Part shown: piece by piece, positions 42,632-50,107 of the stretch | How positions within the stretch are numbered: position 1 is the stretch's first letter | Layout of the letters: every line of letters starts with the position of its first letter | Source of the DNA: Lethocerus indicus | Lineage: Eukaryota; Arthropoda; Insecta; Hemiptera; Belostomatidae | Assembly (NCBI GenBank): GCA_019843655.1 | Contig: JACDQD010000007.1 | Coordinates: 29,434,431 to 29,498,430, forward strand | Reading direction: 5' to 3' | Length of the DNA: 64,000 nt | Program-made: the position numbers and the translations under genes | Notes under the pieces: model-generated | Seen by the model: only the letters and a program-made list of their open reading frames with translations | The model's database searches: none | Told to the model about the DNA's origin: nothing

Positions 42632-42752
42632 GCAGAGGATTTCGTGTGTTTGTGTCATCTCTCTGCTTGATTTGGTCTTTTGCCCAGACCAATTGGGATT
42701 TCGACCTCTCGCCATCTTCAGTAGCGCTCTGTTACTGTCACTTTCTGGCATC

Positions 42753-42792
<40 letters not shown>

Positions 42793-43444
42793 GATTACAG
42801 ATCTACAGAATACACAATTAGAATTTAAGTATGTATTTAGGGTACCCAAAAGTAATCGAAACATTTTGATTTTGGAATTCATTTTTTATTTTGCCAGAAA
42901 AAGAAACATTAATCTATTAATCTACTGTATATATTGACCGATATTATCGACAATTCTCCGGCCACTTTTCCGGTAAATTTTCCGGATTCCCTCTCGAGAG
43001 AGAGAAAAATTCCTCAGGACCGAAATACATCTTATCTCAAATTGTCGATTACACCGGATCTACAGAATACATAATTAGAATTTAAGTATGTATTAGGGGT
43101 ACCCAAAAGTAATCGACAGTTTTGACTTTGGAATTCATTTTTTATTTTGCCAGAAAAGAAATTTTAATTATTAATCTACTATATATATTCACCGATATTA
43201 TCGACAACCCCTCTCACTCGAGAGGAACTCCTCGAGACCGAAAAATGCGTCTTATCAAATTGTCGATTACTCTTTGGTGGTGGTACGCCTAATATATTTT
43301 CCTAAAAAAAAAAAAAATCTAAAAATAATAATTTTTCTCTGTGTTATTGTAGACAGCCTCGAAGAGAGACTCGAACATCAGGCTAAGAGGCGGAAAACTG
43401 TCGCCGATCGGAGTCAAATCGTAAATGACAAAGTTCAATCCTGA
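31022..43444 (+). CDS. PUS3: tRNA pseudouridine(38/39) synthase PUS3, nine exons
   Basis: TruA-family enzyme converting U38/U39 of tRNA anticodon stems. Exons: 31022-31108 (MDLLKIIGGKSKRLEP), 31202-31327 (EIEKKILQLQAHNDQL, the N-terminal coiled coil), 33198-33399 (LYLGWDYEG; HRCGRTDKGV with the catalytic Asp codon at 33373), 34954-35146 (NRVLPEN, FSARFDCTKRTYRYFF), 36605-36758 (SHDFRNLCKMDVNNG), 38766-38912 (CQLELEGQAFLWHQVRCIM), 40500-40644 (KPQYPMAHHLGLNLFSCDFD), 41518-41650, and 43353-43444 (SLEERLEHQAKRRKTVADRS, stop at 43442). The total is about 426 codons; vertebrate PUS3 is about 480. Introns are packed with transposons and (TA)n. Exon 4 needs three single-base corrections, exon 6 one, and the exon 2/3, 5/6 and 6/7 junctions are off by one base. 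All motifs survive, so consensus indels are more likely than decay. Confidence 0.92.
31328..32650. other. PUS3 intron 2, left part: no embedded gene recognised
   Basis: Apart from the short CCTAA run and ACTTTCCGGACAACCCATTG, no repeat family or exon was identified. Minus frames at 32024-32417 show no domain. Confidence 0.4.
31792..31809 (+). repeat. Short (CCTAA)n, insect telomere-like
   Basis: CTAACCTAACCTAACCTA holds three CCTAA units in PUS3 intron 2. TTAGG/CCTAA is the ancestral insect telomere repeat. Three units may be chance or an interstitial remnant. Confidence 0.5.
32655..32713 (+). repeat. (TA)n microsatellite
   Basis: About 56 bases of TA in PUS3 intron 2. Confidence 0.95.
32790..33130 (+). 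repeat. Family B repeat copy in PUS3 intron 2
   Basis: Starts with AAAATACGGTGAACCGAAG and CATTTCGCTTTTTATTTTCG, matching 18058-18105. It ends with GTACAACGCCACTTGTCGGTGAATTC, matching 15400 and 41410. The middle is diverged. The frame at 32995 that continues into PUS3 exon 3 begins in this repeat and is not the true N-terminus. Confidence 0.6.
33451..33508. repeat. Perfect-armed hairpin in PUS3 intron 3
   Basis: GAGCGGTGCCTCTCTGGGA and, about 30 bases on, GGAGAGAGAGGCACC can pair through GTGCCTCTCT/AGAGAGGCAC. No further feature. Confidence 0.5.
33720..34125 (+). pseudogene. piggyBac-family transposase N-terminal fragment
   Basis: In PUS3 intron 3. Plus-strand frames give an acidic Ser/Asp/Glu-rich leader (EEITSSEDEFSIF, then DNSESESRSDCTEETEPSE). 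After frame breaks comes IDFHKLF / FTEELVIEIAE, the typical beginning of the piggyBac DDE domain. At least two frameshifts and stops separate these pieces and the catalytic part is absent. The long 175-codon minus-strand frame over the same bases is antisense. Confidence 0.6.
34237..34868 (-). repeat. Inverted duplication B, copy 1: MITE + foldback + PUS3 exon 8 fragment
   Basis: Reverse complement of about 41594-42215. In order it contains a mariner-type MITE (34240-34455), CCCAATATATTTACCCAGATTTCG, a foldback F copy (34495-34705; GTAGCGCTCTGTCAGTCACC, CAGCGCTACTGAAGATGG), TTATCACTTTCGGTACGCCTAATA, (TA)n, then CAATCGAAATACACAACTTAC and GCAGGTCTGTCGCGAAAG. This last part is the antisense of the PUS3 exon 8 donor and its last ~50 coding bases. 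The match ends near 34868 at CAAAAG. Confidence 0.85.
34869..34925 (+). mobile_element. Partial mariner-type MITE next to duplication B
   Basis: GAGGAACTCCTCGAGACCG, AAATACATCTTACTTTTGGG and CGCCCCTATATATTA form the terminal third of a MITE copy. It directly abuts the breakpoint of the inverted duplication. Confidence 0.6.
35211..35372 (+). repeat. (CTCTCC)n low-complexity tract
   Basis: About 160 bases of CTCTCC/CTCCCT in PUS3 intron 4, starting 65 bases after the donor. It may act as a very long pyrimidine tract, but it is far from the acceptor. Confidence 0.93.
35560..35690 (-). repeat. Single reverse copy of the DR1 satellite unit
   Basis: CATCCTGTAAATTTGGCGAGAATC, GAAAGTTCGGTGCCGACC, GGTGACCTCGAAAGG match the unit at 29160-30175 in reverse. 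The DR1 itself is decayed here (GACCTTTGGCC). Confidence 0.65.
35845..35892 (+). repeat. (TA)n microsatellite
   Basis: About 47 bases of TA in PUS3 intron 4. Confidence 0.95.
36183..36545 (-). mobile_element. Jockey-like non-LTR retrotransposon RT fragment
   Basis: The minus frame reads ADDKAVLSTNSDP (the ADD catalytic box; the preceding aromatic residue is lost), then VESWSRKWRIKFNCPK, and later LSNKLLIYNRLLKPVRAYG. This is the normal order for Jockey-clade reverse transcriptases after the palm. The fragment is about 120 codons with no 5' part, no endonuclease and no tail. It ends 60 bases before PUS3 exon 5, close to that exon's splice acceptor. Confidence 0.8.
36940..38262 (+). repeat. 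~320-bp tandem units with (TA)n, TTAACCGATCAC block and exon-like segment
   Basis: PUS3 intron 5. Three units, with GAGGAAC at 37624, 37947 and 38264, contain GAGGAACTTGAAG..TGCGATGTTC, AATACAATGTTGATGC and GAATCTTTAGGGTATAT, then TATCGAGAACGAC, GGTTTGATGATTGTCGCTACG, GGAACGGATTATGTTCATTA, ACCGATCACCCACTGTAT and a (TA)15-30 tract. A related inverted block with GTGGGTGATCGGTTAACGAAC lies at 37063-37090. The segment before (TA)n in the second unit is open: EILGKLLREELEGPCDVQYN. Confidence 0.82.
38445..38590 (+). mobile_element. Partial mariner-type MITE
   Basis: GGAATCGGAAAATTTGCCGG, a TA tract, AGTAGATTAATAATTAAAG, AAAATAAAATGTATTCCAAAG and TGTCGATTACTTTTGGTCGTACC, with the left third missing. 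Closely related to 42300-42445. Confidence 0.65.
38944..39290. mobile_element. Foldback element F in PUS3 intron 6
   Basis: Left arm TAGGTTCGTTATGTTTCTGTC, CGGTTCGGTCTTTTGCCAGACC, CGTCTTCAGTAGCGCTGTG; right arm AGCGCTACTGAAGACGGTGAG, CAGTCTAGCGAAAGACCG, AGACAGAAACATAACGAACC. Followed by TATTCCAACCCCTCGCAGACCACAAAACAGTGATATC, as at 23455 and 22320. It starts about 30 bases after the PUS3 exon 6 donor. Confidence 0.8.
39400..39619 (+). mobile_element. Mariner-type MITE, complete 220-bp copy with TA duplication
   Basis: Ends TTAGGTGTAATCAAAAGTAA and TTACTTTTGGGTACCCCTAA form imperfect terminal inverted repeats; TA lies immediately outside both ends (39398-39399 and 39620-39621). Internal landmarks are GATGTATTTCGGTCTCGAGG, TTTTGCCGGAAAAGTG, TCGATAATATCGG, AGTAGATTAATAATTAAAG. 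TA target duplications and TTAGG..CCTAA ends fit the Tc1/mariner superfamily. It has no coding capacity. Confidence 0.8.
39700..40330 (+). repeat. Degenerate CCTAAAACCGCATTTTTGGG repeat in PUS3 intron 6
   Basis: Irregular units of about 20-30 bases, CTAAAAC-YRCATTTTTGGG-CCGATTTTGCGC, changing rightward to a GAAAAACCACTTTTAACCCGGTTTTTC variant. The same repeat fills 63320-64000 and a small patch at 12095-12170. Confidence 0.85.
40680..40722 (+). repeat. (TA)n-rich microsatellite
   Basis: TA tract with TATG interruptions in PUS3 intron 7. Confidence 0.85.
41051..41455 (+). repeat. Family B repeat copy in PUS3 intron 7
   Basis: Blocks GACGTTGTACATGTTTTTAAGTGCATCAA, TTTATTCGGTCATCGTCGAC, GATACCGAATGTTTCGCAGAAAGGACC and GTACAACGCCCCACTTGTCG. 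It is the most complete uninterrupted copy in the window. It has a 13-base C run at 41282. Confidence 0.65.
41594..42215 (+). repeat. Inverted duplication B, copy 2 (source copy with real PUS3 exon 8)
   Basis: Begins inside PUS3 exon 8, crosses its donor at 41651, a (TA)n at 41673-41727, a MITE end TTAGGTGTAGCCGAAAGTGATC, a foldback F copy (41760-41990) and a MITE copy (42005-42200). The same order in reverse is at 34237-34868. The foldback element interrupts the MITE end pieces, so it is nested. Confidence 0.85.
42215..43065. repeat. Large inverted repeat of MITE copies around a (TA)n/foldback centre
   Basis: The left arm (about 42195-42450), CTTAAATTCTAATTATGTATTC, TAGATCCG, TGTAATCGACAATTTGAGAT, CGGTCCTGAGGAATT, CTCGAGAG, is mirrored by the right arm (about 42840-43085). 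The centre holds (TA)n at 42581-42629 and 42756-42790 with a half foldback element (42640-42750) between them. In PUS3 intron 8. Confidence 0.75.
43093..43300 (-). mobile_element. Mariner-type MITE in PUS3 intron 8
   Basis: TTAGGGGTACCCAAAAGTAATCGACA at the left, ATTAATCTACTATATATATTC, GATATTATCGACAACC, CCTCGAGACCGAAAAATGCG, and TCGATTACTCTTTGG..TACGCCTAATA at the right. It ends 50 bases before PUS3 exon 9. Confidence 0.75.
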
Positions 43445-43859
43445 AGCGCTCAAAATATATATTGCTTTTTCGCTTCAACGTATTTCGCCAATCGGTCGTC
43501 GTAATTACGGACGTCGCAATTAATTATTTCTCGACCGTCGGACAACACCAGGTGTGTAACGTGTTTTTGTGTAAATTGAAAAATCGTTTACCCGACTGTA
43601 AATCTAAATTTCTAACGGTCTATTTCCGAGTTCGGCGCTCTGCGAATACAAAATATATACAGTTTTCGTAGATTTTTGGCGACCGGAAAAAAAAAATTTC
43701 GTGATACGGAGCCAACCGATATCGCCGATCGTTCGAATCGGTTAACAATTTCTGTCGGATCGTTAAAACAATATCAACATTCTACGTTGTTATAACGGAA
43801 ACATTGCACCGATAGAAATGAGAAAATTATTCCGTAAAGTACGTCGCACGTTCGAGGCT

Positions 43860-44108
43860 GCGAAATCCACATTTTCATTTCTATCGCTGCGAAAATTTCA
43901 ACAGAATCTCGCGTTATTTCGATGATCCGACATAAATAAGTAACAGTATTCGAATTGGATGAAAGCGAGTTACACCGTTACATAAGAGCTACACTTGTCG
44001 ATATTAACCGAGAAAACGTTTTATTATTCGGCGCGCCGAAGAATCCAGATTTTCATTTCTAACGAAAAATATACAATGTATCGTTATTAACGGGTTGACA
44101 CTGACCGG

Positions 44109-44155
<47 letters not shown>

Positions 44156-45190
44156 ACGTAGAGTATTATTTTAACGATCCGACATAAATGTAACAATATT
44201 CGAATCGCGCGAAAATATGTTAACAGGATATCGTCTCATCGATATTAACCGAGAGAATACGCTTTATTCATCTGTATAACATTATTCGGGGCTTAAATCC
44301 AGATTTTCATTTCTATCAGAGCGAAAATTTGATGCGACAAAAAATGCGCAATTTTCGACTATCCGATATATTGTCTTTATGTCGGTCAGATAAATTAAAA
44401 TAACGATAACATTGTATGCTATTATGTGTGCCTGGCGGCATAAATCCAGATTTTCGTTTCTATAACTGCGTAAAATTTGATGCGACAAAAAATGCGCAAT
44501 TTTCGACTATCCGATATATTGTCTTTATGTCGGTCAGATAAATTAAAATAACGATAACATTGTATGCTATTATGTATGCTTGGCGGCATAAATCCAGATT
44601 TTCGTTTCTATAACTGCGTAAAATTTGATGCGACAAAAAATGCGCAATTTTCGACTATCCGATATATTGTCTTTATGTCGGTCAGATAAATTGAAATAAC
44701 ATAATATTCTATGTTATGTACTCCCGGCAGTGATCCTATTAATAATTAAATATTGCGTATTTTTGTCGCATTAAATTTTCGGCAGTTATAGAAATAAAAA
44801 ATCTGGATTTCACAGCCCGAATAATAATAAAGCGTTTTCTATGTTTTAATTCGAATATTGTTAAATTTATTTCAATAACAACGACATTCTACGGCCGTAA
44901 ATGTTTTTTTTTTTTAACGGTCGACACAAGTCATCGGAGCGCTACAATTTTCACTCAATATAATTATTTCTTTTTTATAATTAAATATACTGATAAATTT
45001 GTACTACGGCGGAAAAATGCTTCGAGCGCGATTTTATAATATAACTCGTTTTATTTTCGCTGCAATGTTATTTTTCACATAACGCAATGAAAAATTCATG
45101 TCGGCGCAGTCAATTTTTTTGTCGAATTCTGCGCAACGATAGAAATGAAAAAATCTGGATTTCGGCCCGAAGAATAAAATGTTTTCTCTG
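43860..45190. repeat. Dispersed AATCCAGATTTTCATTTCTAT family with a 147-bp tandem
   Basis: The motif occurs at about 43866, 44042, 44296, 44443 and 44591 forward, and at about 44795 and 45150 in reverse. Copies at 44296, 44443 and 44591 form a tandem of period 147-148 with GATGCGACAAAAAATGCGCA, CTATCCGATATATTGTC, TTTATGTCGGTCAGATAAATT. A (TA)n at 44113-44152 lies within. No gene recognised. Confidence 0.8.
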
Positions 45191-45640
45191 TGTTAAAATA
45201 TCCAAAGTAGCTCTTACGTCGAAAATCTGTAACTTACTTTATGAAAATTTTCATTTCTATCAAAAAAAAAAAAATAGAAGAGAATAGATATTTTCATCAA
45301 AATTTCTTGATTTTACGTAATATTCGAATTACGTATAAAAATTTCGGATCGAAATGTTAGAGCCGGTAAAGAAAATGGTGAACAAAAAATTTTTTTTTTT
45401 TTTTTTATTATATATCAATAAACGAAAAAACTTCAACACGATATTACCGAATTGTGGATTCGGTGAAAACAAAATATAAAATTTGTCACAAAAACAATTT
45501 TTTTTTTTTCCGATAAAACCCATTTTAAAGCGGAAAACACCACAAGTGTGTGGTGTCGATGATCACGCCAGGTAAATAAATAACAATTAAATTTCAGGTA
45601 ACAGGGGTGGGAGGGGAGGGGCAGAAAATGCAACAAATAG

Positions 45641-45691
<51 letters not shown>

Positions 45692-46060
45692 CATTAAATG
45701 CAACAAAATTTTCACAATCCGCGATAAAAAACGTTAGTCGGGGATTTTAAAAAATATCCCCGACAACAATATAGTTGTCGATGATATCGGTCAATATATA
45801 GTAGATTAATAATTAAATAATTTTTTTTTTTAGCAAAATAAAATTAATTCCAAAGTCGAAATGTCGGGTTACTTTGGTACCCCTAATATTAATATATATA
45901 TATAAATATAGTTTATATTTTACAGAAATATATTATTTATTTCTATTCGGGTTTCTCTAACGACGATTGTCAGTTAGGCGAACCAGAATATACCGTGATC
46001 AATTATTATTACCCAATAAAAATATCTATTTTAATATATCCGTTTTGGCGGCCTCCGAGG
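45190..46060. other. AT-rich stretch with (TA)n and a partial MITE
   Basis: (TA)n at 45642-45687. A MITE end at about 45770-45892 (GATATCGGTCAATATATAGTAG, AAAATAAAATTAATTCCAAAG, TTACTTTGGTACCCCTAATA). No supported gene. Confidence 0.6.
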
Positions 46061-46140
46061 GGTTGGAATACCGTAGATTTCTTTCGAGGGTTTTCGCCAG
46101 ACGCCTCTCCCCGTCTTCAGTAGCGTTGCGTTTAAAAAGT
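46055..46140. mobile_element. Foldback element F, half copy
   Basis: GGAATACCGTAGATTTCTTTC, TTTTCGCCAGACGC, CGTCTTCAGTAGCGTTGCG. Left arm only. Confidence 0.55.
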
Positions 46141-46231
46141 GACATTTAAATTCGAACAACAGGAAATCGACTGTAAAATATCTGCGTTTCGGTAACATCG
46201 AACGATTTAAAAGCGCGCTATCGACGCCCCT

Positions 46232-46440
46232 CTAACACATTTCGCCCCTCGTTAATTTTAATGCCGCATTGAGATAATCGACGAATTTATTCAAATCTAC
46301 GCTTAAATCGTGAACCGCAATAAATCCCGCCGGTATATCGGAAACTCGTTTTCGTAAAGGAATTTCTGGTTCGAAATTATTAATAATATTACAGTGTCGA
46401 CGAGAAATAAGCCTGTTCGAAAACCCACCCGAGCCAAAAA
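46232..46440 (-). CDS. Unassigned minus-strand reading frame
   Basis: The frame ends in a stop near 46232 and reads FEPEIPLRKRVSDIPAGFIA then VHDLSVDLNKFVDYLNAALK. The upstream part is poly-T, which could be an acceptor tract. Its composition is protein-like rather than repeat-like, and it resembles no family I can name with confidence. It could be a terminal exon or a transposon remnant. Confidence 0.25.
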
Positions 46441-46529
46441 AAAAAAAAAATTCAGTAATAAAACACACATTTGTCACGAATTTTAATCTTTTTTTTGCCT
46501 ACAATTATAGACGGGTTGATTAAAAAAAA

Positions 46530-46695
46530 AAATTACGTCTCCATCTCGCCGGTTCGGTCTTTCGCTAGTCGCTGCCCTTTTCTACGACTACTGAGTGCAG
46601 CGCTACCGAAGACGGCGAAGCGTCAAATCCCGGTCCGGCAAAAGGACGGAAACATCACGAAATCTACGCTGTATTACGACCCATCGGAGACCACA
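46530..46695. mobile_element. Foldback element F, degenerate copy
   Basis: Left GTCTCCATCTCGCCGGTTCGG, TCTTTCGCTAG; right GCAGCGCTACCGAAGACGGC, GGTCCGGCAAAAGGACGG, AACATCACGAAATCTACG, followed by TATTACGACCCATCGGAGACCACAAAACAG. Confidence 0.65.
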
Positions 46696-46699
46696 AAAC

Positions 46700-48092
46700 A
46701 GGTATATTATATTAAAAAATTGTTATAAAAGCGGATTCGGATATCTCCGATCGGACGGCCACCGTCTTCGGTAGCCCTCCGATATCGATACTACTACCGG
46801 ATAAGAGAGAGAGACGGAATAACGAAGACTAAATAGAAGATAATGAGGGTCGCAATACCGATATATATATGATAAGGGTTATTACCATTAATCCTTTATA
46901 GTGTATAGGAACTATACACGAATCGTGCACTGTACACTTTATTCCGGAAAAACAAACTTGACGCCTGAAGAGAGGCACGGAGTGATCCGTCGATCGGAGA
47001 TAACGAAATCGTAACGAAATCGACAGAAATCGTCCGAGAAAGGAGAAAAAACGGCTTATATATTGGGAAAATCGTGAAAATGTAAAAGTAACGATTGTCG
47101 TGTACGCTTCGAACGGACAGATTGACCCGCACCGATTTCTTTCGAGAGCGCAAAATTCGGTTCCGAAACGTTTTTAGTAAAGAATTAGTTTTTCTGCACA
47201 AAACACAAAATTTTCGAACACAAAATCTGCGCGAAAAACGAGGTCGATACGTCGATGTTTTCCGGGATTTTTCCTCTCTTTTTCCGGATAACGAAGTTTT
47301 TTTTTCACTGTACGGGGTTTTTTTATGAAACTGCTTTTGAACTCTATCGCGCCGAGCGATGATACGATCGACCCTCGGACGCTGAATTTCTTTGGAATTG
47401 GCGCAAAATTCGGTTCCCGAAAAGTTTTCGATTACGATGAAAAATCGACCGGGAATTGAAGCGAATATTGGCGATAAAATCGTCGATATCGGAAATCTTT
47501 AACGAAAATACGATCGAATATATTGTAAGAGACCGAGGGAGAAGAAGCGTGCTTATTATACCACGAAAACTGTACGCGGTAAGCGCTGACGATTTATGGC
47601 GCGAAATGTATCGATTTTCGATCTGTCGATTTCGAGCGAAAAAAAGTATCGATCGAAGAATATCGGTCATGATGAACGGAAAAATTTTTCCCGCGAAAAT
47701 GACAAAACGCTGCACTTTCGCGATAAACGATGAAAAATGACAAAACGAGACGCTCTAATAAAAATTTAGGAGAGTCGTCGGCCAACTGCGAAATCGCTCT
47801 TTTCACGTGCATGTTATGTCTTATTAAGGGACAGAAACGGAGAATATAAAAAAACATAATTTTTATACCGTATCGAATAAAGATTTATATCTGAAGTTCG
47901 CAAAAGTATTACTAAATCCCGTCTATCCGTCCTAAAACTTGTGTGTCATGTATTAATTCCGACCGGTGCGATATCCGCGTCCAAATTTAGAAGTGGCGTC
48001 CACACAACGGTGCGCCAACTGTAATTTATCCGGGACTAATATATGGCGTAATATTTTTTTTTTTTGGCGGGGACCCCGTTTTCTGCGAGTTT
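46700..48092. other. Intergenic; ALG3 3' flank; no gene recognised
   Basis: Mixed AT-rich sequence with a foldback trace (CACCGTCTTCGGTAGCC at 46759). Frames of 80-123 codons on both strands between 46896 and 47857 overlap each other and show no domain. The right end should be the ALG3 3' UTR. Confidence 0.4.
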
Positions 48093-49408
48093 TTAACTCG
48101 ACTTCAGATTGCGACTCTGAGTGCGGTACAAAGCCGCCAGAATGATGGCGTGGCAGGCGTGCAGGATTCGCGCTCGAGAAGACGGTCGACGGAACGTATT
48201 CCACGACATCTCGATCAGGCCGAACAGCATCAGACGCCACCTGACCGTCCAGTCCCGTCGACCAGAGCAGGTACGGCAGGCTGTGGTAATACCAGACGTA
48301 GAACTGGTAGTGCAGTGATCGGCTGCACGCGACGCCGATGCGAAATTGGCGAAATAACGGTAGGAGAAAGAGCTGCGAACTGCTGGTCATGTCGACGGTC
48401 TCTTCCTAGCCGACCAGCTGTCGACTTGACCCGTCCCTCGATCACCTTCAGCCTGGCGTAGCTTCTCAGGTAGGCGGTGAACGTCCGGTGGAACAGCGGC
48501 GAGTAGGAGGGACGTGGGCGCCCGAGAAGGCCGAAATGGAAGAGGCGATCGGTGAAAACGCTGTCGGGCAAAATCGCCAGTTGACCGTCCATTCGTGGAG
48601 GAAAATACGGCCGACGTCGAACGAGCCTTTGACGTAGGCCCAGGGATCGGCGGCGAGGAACGGCAGGCCGAGGAGGAGCTGGACGAAGGCGCAGATCGAC
48701 AGCTGGAGAAGCGCCGACGCTGCGCCAACGAAGTGAGGTAGGCGGCGAGGAGGGCCGGCGAATAGAGCAGTATGTTCATCTTGACGGATACGGCGAGGCT
48801 GTAGAATATACTGCCGAGTGTCCACCGATTGTCGAGGAAGAGGTTGAAGCGCCCGAGTAGAGGGAGGAGAATACGGCGAAGCGGGTCGTTGAAGAGGCGG
48901 AGGACGAATATCGAGTGTATCCTGTAGGAGGTGCACGACATCACCAGCAGCATGTAGGGCGGCACTTTCCGGCTGAGGGCGTAGAGGCGAAAGACGGCGG
49001 CCAGCGTCAGGACGTAGACTCCGAGAAAGATGTACTGCGCCGTCTGATGTCCGTCCCACTCAGGGACGTCAAGTAGTAGAGCCCCGAATAGACGTAGACG
49101 AATCCCGCCGGATAGACCAACGGCCCCGTATCTCCCTTCAACTTTGAATAATCCCTGGTGCCGTTCAGGAAGCCCTCCACCTCCTGCATGTAAGCCTTCC
49201 AGTCAATCTCGGTATAACTCACCCTCTCGACTATCAGCACTCCGGCGACAACCTCGGCGGCCAACAACAGCCAGGCGACCGTCCCCAAATATCTCGTATC
49301 CCATAGCGCGGTTTTCACAAACTCCACGCTCAACAATCGCCTCCAATTCATCCCCGTCTTGTCCTTAAGAATTTTCGCCATGCCGTAACCTACCGGGAGG
49401 GTTACCAA
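48093..49408 (-). CDS. ALG3: ALG3, dolichyl-P-Man:Man5GlcNAc2-PP-dolichol alpha-1,3-mannosyltransferase
   Basis: ER-membrane GT58 enzyme adding the first lumenal, dolichol-phosphate-mannose-dependent mannose to the N-glycan precursor. From the start the minus strand reads [150 protein letters not shown] and HACHAIIL, ending with TAA at 48095-48093. The span of about 438 codons equals the family length, so the gene is probably a single exon. At least five one-base frame changes are needed, each keeping perfect family order. The start may be at 49408 or the inner ATG at 49381. Divergent neighbour: PRRT-like gene. Confidence 0.94.
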
Positions 49409-50107
49409 AATGGCCGCCGCCGTCGTCTAGATTTCGTCGGCGTACACTGCCGCACGGCTCGCTATACTATTACCAGTTTTATTAATATTAAAAAAGCGCG
49501 GCCGGAAATATTAATTAATACTCTCTAATAACGGAAATAGTTAATTTTCGGTCATTTTATAGTTTCGGCCCCTTCGGACAAGACGCAGCTCTCTGTTTCG
49601 CTCGACTCAAGTCGGCCGTGGCGGTGTATAAGCTCAGTTAATGTCCGACGGATAGAGAGATGCCGATGGCGTACAGTTAGGGGTTTTTTATTCCCAGTGT
49701 CGGGTATTCCACCGTGTCGTTTTAATTATGCGTCCCGCTAAGTCCAGTGCCGATATCGGGCCGAGAAACAGTCAGTGAACGGGTGAATTTCGGTTAATTT
49801 TCGGCCGTAAAAGCGAGCCCCAAGTGGGGCCCGACTGCAGACCCGACTCCCCGACTAATGGCCACATTCTCCCGTCACACAGTAGGTTAAATCGTTAACG
49901 AATCGGATTTTTCGATCCTCCGCGCGCGCCTACTTTCAAAACGGTTTTATTTATCGTTTAATTTTGTTTTCGAGTTTTTTGAAAAAAATATGGGTCGATC
50001 GAAAGCGGGGGAGCCCGTCAGGACGGGAGTCGGTCCGGGCGATTTTTGAAAATGTGAACCGTGGTCTAGAGTCAGTATGCCGGGCACGACGCCGTCCTGC
50101 CCAGAGG
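49409..50107. promoter_or_regulatory. Shared upstream region between ALG3 and the PRRT-like gene
   Basis: About 700 bases separate two divergent genes. The region is CpG-containing with GCGCGCGCC at about 49922. It lacks the satellites and MITEs that fill the rest of the window, which fits a bidirectional promoter. No TATA box is evident for either side. Confidence 0.45.

Noticed and set aside
45528..45571. Possible 41-base exon with GGAAAACACC..ACGCCAG before GTAAAT
   Set aside because: Only weak acceptor, very short, no partner exon and no family; kept out for lack of support.
47344..47740. Overlapping 94- and 123-codon frames on opposite strands
   Set aside because: No recognisable domain and no splice or codon support; likely chance frames in CG-containing DNA.
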